Of a stretch of DNA of 47,805 bases, positions 41,600-47,805 are shown in pieces. The stretch lies in assembly GCF_004348995.1 (NCBI RefSeq), contig NZ_SMKQ01000049.1:1-47805 (forward strand). The letters are read 5' to 3'. Made by a program: the position numbers and the translations under genes. The notes beneath the pieces were generated by a model. The model saw nothing but the letters and a program-made list of their open reading frames with translations, did no database searches and had not been told where the DNA came from. The stretch is from Nonomuraea terrae. Its GTDB lineage: Bacteria; Actinomycetota; Actinomycetes; Streptosporangiales; Streptosporangiaceae. The first letter of the stretch is position 1. Each line of letters begins with the position of its first letter.

Positions 41600-42754
41600 C
41601 TATCGGAACAGCTCCAGCGGGACGGCCTCGGCCAGTGCCCGATAGCCCGCCGGGCTCAGGTGCAGGTGATCGCCCTCGTCGTAGGCGGGCAGCAGCCGCC
41701 GCGGGTCCGCCGGGTCGCGTACGGCGCGGTCGAAGTCGATCACGGCGTCGAACCGGCCGGCGGTGCGGATCCAGTCGTTGACCTGCTGCCGGGCGGCCTC
41801 GCGGCAGCCCTCGGGGTCGTCGTAGTCGTGGCCGCCGAAGGGGGTGAGGGTGGCGCCGTACACGAGCAGGTCACGGGCCTGGGCGCGGACGACGATCTGC
41901 TCGTAGGCGGCGACGAGGTCGGCGGCGACCCGCGACCGGGCGTCCGGCTCCGCAGTGCCGAGATCGTTGACGCCCTCGAAGACCACGAGCCGGCGCACGC
42001 CGCTCTGCGCGAGCACGTCGCGGTCGAGCCGGGCGAGCGCGCTGGGGCCGAGGCCGTCGGCGAGCACCCGGTTGCCGCCTATGCCCTGGTTGGCGACGGC
42101 GACGCCGGGCGGGAGCCGGTCGAAGAGCTGGTCCGGCCAGCGGTCGTTGCCGTTCGTCGTGGACCCTCTGCCGTCGGTCAGGGAGTCGCCCAGCACGGCG
42201 ATCGCGGCCGTGCCGGGCCCGGCCGCCACCTCGACGCCGCTGAGCAGGTACCAGTGGTCGACGGCGGTCGCGCCGGGTAAGCCGGCGGCCTCGACCAGGT
42301 CGCCGGCGGCCAGGTACGAGGTGGTCCTGGAGCCGGGGTGCGAGGTGAGGTCGCACGAGGCCGTCCCCTCGGCGAGGTGGACGCTCACGGTCAGCACCGA
42401 GCCCGGGGCCACCTCGAAGTCCAGCGGATCGCACACGACGTGCGCCCCCTTGGGCACGACCGCCGACCCCCGCCCGGAGAACGTCACCGGCCGCGAGGTC
42501 TCCGGCAGGATCCCGCTCACGCCCGCCGCCCCGCCCCGCGGCAGCGCCACGGCCGCGCGGGTGACGGGCAGCGGCGCGCCGCCGAACGCGTTCGACAGCC
42601 GCAGCCTGATCCTGGGCCCGCCGGCCGTGATCCGCAGGGTCTGGCGCAGTGTGGCGCCGGCCAGGACCCGGCCCTGCCCGGCGTACGGCGGGGGCGGCAT
42701 GTTTCCGGGTTCGGTGAGCTGAGGAGCCGCGGTCCAGGTGGTGACCCAACCCAT
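41600..42754 (-). CDS. SGNH/GDSL-family hydrolase
   Basis: A 384-aa hydrolase with an N-terminal beta domain of about 190 residues (WVTTWTAAPQLTEPG, then LRLSNAFGGAPLPV) and a C-terminal SGNH domain. The catalytic Ser is in AVLGDSLTDGRG, the oxyanion Gly and Asn lie in NQGIGGNRVL and FEGVNDLG, and the Asp-His pair is in EGDHLHLSPAGY. No signal peptide is evident. ATG 42754 has GGGAGG at 5 bp. It is probably a carbohydrate or lipid esterase. Confidence 0.9.
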   Translation of the reverse strand: MGWVTTWTAAPQLTEPGNMPPPPYAGQGRVLAGATLRQTLRITAGGPRIRLRLSNAFGGAPLPVTRAAVALPRGGAAGVSGILPETSRPVTFSGRGSAVVPKGAHVVCDPLDFEVAPGSVLTVSVHLAEGTASCDLTSHPGSRTTSYLAAGDLVEAAGLPGATAVDHWYLLSGVEVAAGPGTAAIAVLGDSLTDGRGSTTNGNDRWPDQLFDRLPPGVAVANQGIGGNRVLADGLGPSALARLDRDVLAQSGVRRLVVFEGVNDLGTAEPDARSRVAADLVAAYEQIVVRAQARDLLVYGATLTPFGGHDYDDPEGCREAARQQVNDWIRTAGRFDAVIDFDRAVRDPADPRRLLPAYDEGDHLHLSPAGYRALAEAVPLELFR

Positions 42755-43026
42755 GGATCCTCCCAACATCGCAGATCACCGGCACCGTATCGGATGAATC
42801 ACTACAAACCGCCATCGGGCGGGGCTTTTACCGGTCGTACGTCTGCCGGTTTCTCGCGCCTGAGGCCGCAATCATGGGATCTCCGGAAGACGCCGCCAGG
42901 GAGTCGATGCTGCGGGCGGCGACCAGGCTCTTCTCCGCAGTCAGCCGGCATCCGGAGGTGCCCGCGCCCGGGATGCGCCGCCGGCCCGCGGACGCCAGTG
43001 ACATCCAGGAAGTAGAGTCATGCCAC

Positions 43027-43275
43027 ATGCAGCCGCTGATCGACGAGACCGCCGGCGACCTCGCCGCGCCGGCGCCCCCGGCGGGCGCCGACCCGCTGTA
43101 CGCCAAGTACACGATGGTCTGGTGCGTGCCCGGGTTCACCGCGGGCGGGGTGCTGGTGGACGGACGTCGGCGCGGCGTGGCCGCCCCCGAGCAGCTGCGG
43201 CGTTCCCGCGCGCACCCGCACCTGTTCTTCGACCGCGCGCCCGGCCTGTCCGGCGTCCGGGCGGAGGCCCTGTGA
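43027..43275 (+). CDS. Small unknown protein coupled to an APH-type kinase
   Basis: An 82-aa protein of unknown family (MQPLIDETAGDLAAP, VWCVPGFTAGGVLVDGRRRG, HPHLFFDRAPGLSG). Its frame extends upstream to 42874 without a clear start, so the N-terminus is uncertain; GGAAG lies about 15 bp before ATG 43027. The stop overlaps the start of the next gene by 4 bp (GTGA), implying translational coupling. Confidence 0.6.
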   Translation: MQPLIDETAGDLAAPAPPAGADPLYAKYTMVWCVPGFTAGGVLVDGRRRGVAAPEQLRRSRAHPHLFFDRAPGLSGVRAEAL

Positions 43276-44189
43276 CCGGGTCCGAGCGGGCGCGGCGGGC
43301 CGTGCGGCTGGCGGTGACCGCCGGGCGGCGGCTCGGGCTGCGCGCCACCGAGCCGCGCGTCCTGCACGACGTGTTCAACGTGCTCGTGCATCTCGCGCCC
43401 GACCCGGTGGTGGCGCGCGTGCCGAGCCTGACCATCGACTCGGCCGAGGAGCAGGCCGAACGGCAACGCCGCGAGCTCGCCGTGGTGAGCTGGCTGGCCG
43501 GGCGCGGCGCTCCCGTCGTGCCGCCCAGCCCGCTGGTGCCGCCCAAGCCCGTCACGTGCGAGGACACCTCGCTGACCTTGTGGCAGTACGTCGACGAGCG
43601 CGACCCCGTCGCCGCGGCTCCCCCGGAGTCGCTGGAGGCGCGCCTCACCGAGCAGGCCGGCTGGGTGCCCGGGCTGCATCAGGCGATGGCCGGCTATCCC
43701 GGCGAGCTGACGCCGCTGGCCCCGGTGGTGCCGGCCGCGCGGCGGGCCCTGGCCGAGCTGCGCCTGCGACCGGGGCCACTCACCCCGTCCGACCTGGACC
43801 GGATGGAACACGAGTGCGCCGTGGCCGAGGCCGTGGCCGCCGACCTGCCGGGCGCCTTCCCCGGAGCCCGCGTCCAGGCCGTGCACGGTGACGCGCCGCA
43901 CTACAACGTGCTGCGGATCGAGCGGGGGTACCTGTTCTCCGACTTCGAGGACGTGACACTCGCCCCCGTGGAGTGGGACCTCGCCGGAGCGGGCCCGCAG
44001 GCGATCGAGACGTACGTACGAGCCGGCGGGCGGCGGCCGGACCCCGCGCTGCTGGACTTCATGGAAGGGGCCAGGCTGCTCCAGGTGGTGGCCGCCCTGG
44101 CGGTCACGCCACGGATGCCGGAGCTGGCCCGGATGCTCGAACCGATGCTCCCCCAGTGGCGGGCCCGGCCCCCGCTGGCCGCCCCCTGA
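43272..44189 (+). CDS. Aminoglycoside phosphotransferase (APH)-family kinase
   Basis: A 305-aa kinase-like protein. The Brenner motif is VHGDAPHYNVL (catalytic Asp and Asn) and the metal-binding Asp is in FSDFEDVTLAP, the DxD/E position. N-lobe VVARVPS stands in the place of the lysine strand, but a clear VAIK-type Lys is not seen. GTG 43272 is set by the 4-bp overlap with the preceding gene. The family includes antibiotic and small-molecule kinases; the substrate is unknown. Confidence 0.85.
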   Translation: MTGSERARRAVRLAVTAGRRLGLRATEPRVLHDVFNVLVHLAPDPVVARVPSLTIDSAEEQAERQRRELAVVSWLAGRGAPVVPPSPLVPPKPVTCEDTSLTLWQYVDERDPVAAAPPESLEARLTEQAGWVPGLHQAMAGYPGELTPLAPVVPAARRALAELRLRPGPLTPSDLDRMEHECAVAEAVAADLPGAFPGARVQAVHGDAPHYNVLRIERGYLFSDFEDVTLAPVEWDLAGAGPQAIETYVRAGGRRPDPALLDFMEGARLLQVVAALAVTPRMPELARMLEPMLPQWRARPPLAAP

Positions 44190-44301
44190 CCATTCGATTA
44201 CTCTTCGTAAACGATCCGTTTCACTTGTACGTGTATTCTGCCCGTATGACAGGCGATGGGTGGTTTGCCCCTCCCCCTTCTGTGAACGGGACGTCCTGAC
44301 C

Positions 44302-46413
44302 GTGTGGCAGGAGGGCGTCCCGGCCCCCGGTGCGGCGAACGGCTCGTCTCGCCTCGACAAACTGCTGATCGGCGCCGTGACCGACGCGGGAGCGCACATA
44401 GGCGCCACCTACCTGGTCGACGAGGGCGGAGACGTGCTCCGGATGGAGAGCGCGTACGGCATGCCGGCCCCCATCGCCAACGCCTGGGCCCTGGTCAGGA
44501 CGAAGGACCCCGTGCCGATCGCCACGGCGGTACGCGAACAGCGGCTCGTCTGGATCGCCGACCGGGAGCATCTGGCGCGCTCCTTCCCGGGGGCGGCGAT
44601 AGCGGTGCCCTACCACTTCTCCATCGCCCTGGCCCCCGTCTGCGTCGGCGAATTGGCCTGGGGCGGGTTCATGCTCGTGTGGCCGGCCGGGCGTTTCACC
44701 GAGCCCACCCCGCGCCAGCTCGACGTCCTCAGCAAGACCTGCGCCGAGATCGGCGAGGTGCTGCGGTGCGCGGCCGAGCGCGGGCAGCCGATCAACCCCG
44801 CGCCGCGGCCCCGCATCCTCGTCCCGCCGTCCGCGAGCGGGAACCCGAGCGCCGACATGGTGGCCCTGGACAACCTCAACCGCCTGCCGGAGGGCTACTG
44901 CTCGCTCGACACCGAAGGCCGCGTGACCCTGATCAGCGCGCCGGCCGCCGACCTGCTCGGCCACCCGCGCGACCTCGTCGGCCGGCGGCTGTGGGAGGCG
45001 CTCCTGTGGCTGTCCGACCCCGCGTACGAGGACCGCTACCGGGCCGCGATCGTCGGCGGCCAGGTCACCCACTTCATCGCCCGCAACCCGGCGGGCCGGC
45101 AGCTGTCGTTCTGGATGTATCCGGGGCTGTCGGGCATCACCCTGCGCGTCACCTCCGGCACGATGTCACGCGAGCCCCGCTCCTGCCCGACCGCCCGCCA
45201 GAGCCGGCCGCTGCGGCTGATCGCGGTGCACGAGACGCTGCAGCTGGCCACCACGCTCGCCCGCGCGGTCACCGCCCAGGACGTCGTCGACCTGGTCGCC
45301 GACCATGTCATACCCGTGTACGACGCGCAGGCCCTGGCCCTCATCACCGTCGAGGGCGGCCGGCTGCGCGTGAGCGGCTCGCGCGGCTACAGCCGCGAGG
45401 TCATCGACGAGCTTGAAGGCCGTGTCCCGGCCGCGCCCGTCTCGGCGGACCTGATCCGCCGCGGCAGGACGGGGTTCTTCTCCACCTGGGAGGAGATGCG
45501 GCAGGCGTACCCCGACGCGGTGCGCGGCAGCATGCAGGCGTGGGCGTTCCTGCCGCTGGTCACCTCGGGGCGGCCCATCGGCACGTGCGTGCTCGGCTAC
45601 GACCACCCGCACACGTTCGGCGCGGAGGAGCGGGCCTCGCTCACCGCGCTCGCCGGGCTGATCGCCCAGGCGTTCGAGCGCGCCCGGCTCTACGACACCA
45701 AGCACCAGCTCGCCAAATGCCTCCAGTCGAGCCTGCTGCCGCACACCCTGCCCCGCGTGCCCGGCCTGGACGTGGCCGCGCGGTACGTGCCCGCCACCCC
45801 CGGGATGGACATCGGCGGCGACTTCTACGATCTGATCCGGCTCAACGACAGCATGGTGGCGGCGGTCATCGGCGACGTACAGGGCCATGACATGACGGCC
45901 GCCGCCCTCATGGGACAGGTGCGCACCGCCGTCCGCGCGCACGCCGCCGCCGGGGCCAGCCCGGGCAAGGTGCTCGCGCACACCAACCGGCTGCTCACCG
46001 AGCTCGCCCCCGACCGCTTCACCAGCTGTCTGTACGTCAGCCTGGACCTGCGCCGGCGCGTCGCGTGCCTGGCCAGCGCCGGGCACCTGCCGCCGGTGCT
46101 CGGCATGCCGGGCGGGCCGGCCCGCGTCATCGAGACCTCACCCGGGCTGCTGCTGGGTGTCGACGCCGACGCGGAGTACGCCACCACGAACATGCGGCTG
46201 CCGCCCGGGTCCGTCCTCGCCCTCTACACCGACGGGCTCATCGAGGAGCCGGGGCTGCCGCTGGACGAGGCCATCGACCGCCTGGCCCGCCGGTTCAACC
46301 CCTCCTGCGGGCTGCCCCTGCTCGAGCTGGCCGACTCGCTGATCGAGCCGGCCACCCTGGACAAACGCTCGGACGACATCGCGGTGCTCCTCCTGCGCGA
46401 GGCCCTCACCTGA
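44302..46413 (+). CDS. Multisensor PP2C phosphatase: GAF-PAS-GAF-SpoIIE
   Basis: A 703-aa cytosolic phosphatase. GAF1 spans about 15-160, a PAS-like domain about 195-295 (LPEGYCSLDTEGRVTLIS), GAF2 about 310-465 and SpoIIE/RsbU-type PP2C about 480-700. The PP2C metal sites are GMDIGGDFYDL, VIGDVQGHD and a late KRSDDIAVLLL. Such proteins dephosphorylate anti-anti-sigma factors in partner-switching stress pathways; no anti-sigma or STAS gene is adjacent. GTG 44302 is preferred. The preceding 112 bp are partly AT-rich and promoter-like. Confidence 0.9.
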   Translation: MWQEGVPAPGAANGSSRLDKLLIGAVTDAGAHIGATYLVDEGGDVLRMESAYGMPAPIANAWALVRTKDPVPIATAVREQRLVWIADREHLARSFPGAAIAVPYHFSIALAPVCVGELAWGGFMLVWPAGRFTEPTPRQLDVLSKTCAEIGEVLRCAAERGQPINPAPRPRILVPPSASGNPSADMVALDNLNRLPEGYCSLDTEGRVTLISAPAADLLGHPRDLVGRRLWEALLWLSDPAYEDRYRAAIVGGQVTHFIARNPAGRQLSFWMYPGLSGITLRVTSGTMSREPRSCPTARQSRPLRLIAVHETLQLATTLARAVTAQDVVDLVADHVIPVYDAQALALITVEGGRLRVSGSRGYSREVIDELEGRVPAAPVSADLIRRGRTGFFSTWEEMRQAYPDAVRGSMQAWAFLPLVTSGRPIGTCVLGYDHPHTFGAEERASLTALAGLIAQAFERARLYDTKHQLAKCLQSSLLPHTLPRVPGLDVAARYVPATPGMDIGGDFYDLIRLNDSMVAAVIGDVQGHDMTAAALMGQVRTAVRAHAAAGASPGKVLAHTNRLLTELAPDRFTSCLYVSLDLRRRVACLASAGHLPPVLGMPGGPARVIETSPGLLLGVDADAEYATTNMRLPPGSVLALYTDGLIEEPGLPLDEAIDRLARRFNPSCGLPLLELADSLIEPATLDKRSDDIAVLLLREALT

Positions 46414-46764
46414 TCAGCGTTTGGGCGTCAGGACGACCACCGCCTTGCTCGCCGACAGCGACTCCACCCGTACGCCGATGCCGTTGACCGACCCGGACGC
46501 GCCCTTGCCGATCTGCGTCTGCGACGTCACGCGGGTGCCGGTGCCGGTGACCCGCACGATGTCGGCGGTGAAGTCGACGGTCAGCCGGGTGATGCCGAAC
46601 CGGGGATCGACCGGGAACGTCGCCGACCTGGTGAGCGTGAGCCTGCACCGCCCGTCGTGACACGCCTTGACGGCCGCGGGCTCAGCGACGGCCGGCGGGG
46701 CGGCGACGGTGATGACGGCGACGGACGCGGCCAGCGCGAGGGCGGTGGCGATGGTGCGGGGCAT
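46414..46764 (-). CDS. Small secreted protein
   Basis: A 116-aa protein with a Sec signal (RTIATALALAASVAVITVAA, cut near AVA-EP) and a beta-rich mature domain that includes a Cys pair (ACHDGRCRL). It ends VESLSASKAVVVLTPKR. The family is not recognised. ATG 46764 has GGGAGGA 5 bp upstream; the frame extends further but lacks coding character. It abuts the SpoIIE gene stop to stop, with the TGA of one and the TCA complement of the other forming TGATCA. Confidence 0.8.
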   Translation of the reverse strand: MPRTIATALALAASVAVITVAAPPAVAEPAAVKACHDGRCRLTLTRSATFPVDPRFGITRLTVDFTADIVRVTGTGTRVTSQTQIGKGASGSVNGIGVRVESLSASKAVVVLTPKR

Positions 46765-46891
46765 GGTCCTCCCTGCTTTCGCGACTCGTGGACTTCGTGG
46801 TGGTGGCCGCCGCCCAGTCTGCGTACGCGGCCCGGGGACCGGTCCCGCGGAAACGCTGCGTGACCGATCTGTCACTGGATACATTCGGGTG

Positions 46892-47805
46892 GTGCGCTTC
46901 CTGCAACTGCGTTCCGACCCACAGGTGAAGGGAGTGACGGTACGCCCGGGCATGACCGTGGACGGGCGTTACCGGCTGGTGAGCAGCCTCGCGAGGGGCT
47001 GGTCGGGGGAGGTGTGGCTGGCGCGTGACGTGGAGCTCGACCGTGAGGTCGTGCTCAAGCGGCCCGTCCTTCGTGACGCGGCCGACTCCGAGCGGGCGTG
47101 GGCGGAGGCCCGGGCCCTGGCCCGGTTCAGCCATCCCCACGTGGTCACGCTCTACCACGCCGTACGCGCGAGCCGGCCGCGTGGCGGCCTGTCGTGGCTG
47201 GTCATGGAGCATGCGCCGGGCGGGAGCCTGGAGGGGTGCCCGGCGATGTCCCCCGTGGTGGCGGCCCGGATCGGAGCCCAGATCGCGGGCGCGCTGGCCG
47301 CCCTGCACGCCGAGGGCATCGTCCACTGCGACGTCAAGCCGGGCAACGTCGTCCTCACCGGCGACGGCACGGCGAAGCTGACCGACTTCGGGGCCGCGTA
47401 CCGCGTGGGCGGCTCCGACACGCTCACCCCGAACGGCGCCGTCAGTTACACCCCCGACTACGCCGCCCCCGAGGTCGTACGCGGCCGGCCTGAACCGAAG
47501 TCCGACGTCTTCTCCCTGGGCGCGACCCTCCACACCGTCCTCATCGGCCACCCAAGCGACACCCCGCACCTTCCCACCGCCGGCGACGCTGACGCCCGGC
47601 CCAGCCGCACCCTCGACGCCGGCGACGCTGACGCCCGGCCCAGCCGCACCCTCGACGCCGACGGCGGCCCGCTGCGTGAGGTCCTGGCCGCCATGCTGCG
47701 GCGGAATCCCGCCGACCGCCCAGACGCGACAGAGATCCGACGCCTCCTCGAGGCAGCGGTGACAAAGCCGGCACCCCGCCCGCCCTCGATCCCGTGGACC
47801 ATCCC
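46892..47805 (+). CDS. Serine/threonine protein kinase, truncated by the window end
   Basis: The frame is open to the window edge (304 codons shown). A Pkn-type kinase domain spans about 20-285, with Gly-rich loop SLARGWSGEVWLARD, VAIK-like VVLKRP, catalytic loop IVHCDVKPGNVVL (HCD in place of HRD), TDFGAA and APE. Near residues 230-255 a 13-residue unit (AGDADARPSRTLD) is repeated twice. Starts at GTG 46892, GTG 46934 and ATG 46952 are possible. The segment before it (46765-46891) carries the promoter and diverges from the secreted-protein gene. Confidence 0.88.
   Translation, partial: MRFLQLRSDPQVKGVTVRPGMTVDGRYRLVSSLARGWSGEVWLARDVELDREVVLKRPVLRDAADSERAWAEARALARFSHPHVVTLYHAVRASRPRGGLSWLVMEHAPGGSLEGCPAMSPVVAARIGAQIAGALAALHAEGIVHCDVKPGNVVLTGDGTAKLTDFGAAYRVGGSDTLTPNGAVSYTPDYAAPEVVRGRPEPKSDVFSLGATLHTVLIGHPSDTPHLPTAGDADARPSRTLDAGDADARPSRTLDADGGPLREVLAAMLRRNPADRPDATEIRRLLEAAVTKPAPRPPSIPWTI
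47579..47656 (+). repeat. Perfect 39-bp tandem duplication in the kinase gene
   Basis: The 39-bp unit at 47579-47617 is repeated exactly at 47618-47656. It adds 13 codons (AGDADARPSRTLD) in frame, in the variable region between the activation segment and the last helices of the kinase fold. Confidence 0.95.

Overview
The window is 47.8 kb of very GC-rich DNA. GTG starts are common, the third codon position is almost always G or C, gene ends are tightly packed, and the gene set is typical of filamentous actinomycetes: a Spo0M-like protein, a SpoIIE-type phosphatase with GAF/PAS sensors, the divergent glgM/glgC pair, a mycothiol/DinB-type enzyme gene, an F420-type oxidoreductase and Tat-lipoprotein sugar transport. 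This suggests a Streptosporangiales-like actinomycete, perhaps Nonomuraea. That placement is an inference from gene content only. Nothing in the window looks like a phage, an insertion sequence or a CRISPR array.

Layout. 0.1-3.9 kb: an AraC regulator divergent from a phytanoyl-CoA dioxygenase-like gene, then dusB and an ACT-domain gene. 3.95-4.2 kb: tRNA-Gly(GCC), tRNA-Cys(GCA) and tRNA-Val(GAC), closed by a strong hairpin. 4.3-8.7 kb: directly behind the tRNAs, an NLR-like NACHT ATPase with an N-terminal helical domain and a C-terminal TPR array. Its coding sequence is split in two at a -1 frame junction near 5160. 8.7-14.6 kb: an arabinoside module with a Tat-lipoprotein binding protein, two ABC permeases, a GH51 arabinofuranosidase and a LacI regulator. 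Three copies of a shared operator-like motif lie in its two control regions. 14.7-22.4 kb: an unknown protein, a GT4 glycosyltransferase, a D,D-carboxypeptidase, a secreted BNR-type propeller protein, AlkB, a frameshifted maleylpyruvate-isomerase-like gene, an MFS exporter and a CGNR zinc-finger protein. 22.4-27.1 kb: OsmC, an ArsR-SRPBCC pair, an SDR with a nested dyad at its promoter, a DUF2203 protein, and a GntR regulator divergent from an MHS transporter. 27.2-30.7 kb: small housekeeping or unknown genes. 30.7-33.3 kb: divergent glgM and glgC. 33.3-37.7 kb: a secreted His/Asp-repeat protein, a short gene remnant, an NRAMP-like transporter and a secreted esterase fused to propeller-like repeats. 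37.9-47.8 kb: Spo0M, an NTF2-like/TetR pair around a 30-bp dyad, a GH-A clan lipoprotein, an SGNH hydrolase, a small protein overlapping an APH-type kinase, a GAF-PAS-GAF-SpoIIE phosphatase, a small secreted protein, and a Ser/Thr kinase that runs off the right edge.

The most interesting element is the NACHT-TPR locus beside the tRNA cluster. It has the architecture of bacterial NLR-like defence proteins. Its Walker A motif has no ATG, GTG or TTG start upstream in its own frame, so it must be made by frameshifting, by a CTG start overlapping the upstream stop, or be broken, or the base call is wrong. A second single-base frameshift, at a GGG run near 20266, means assembly error should be excluded before either is called biological.
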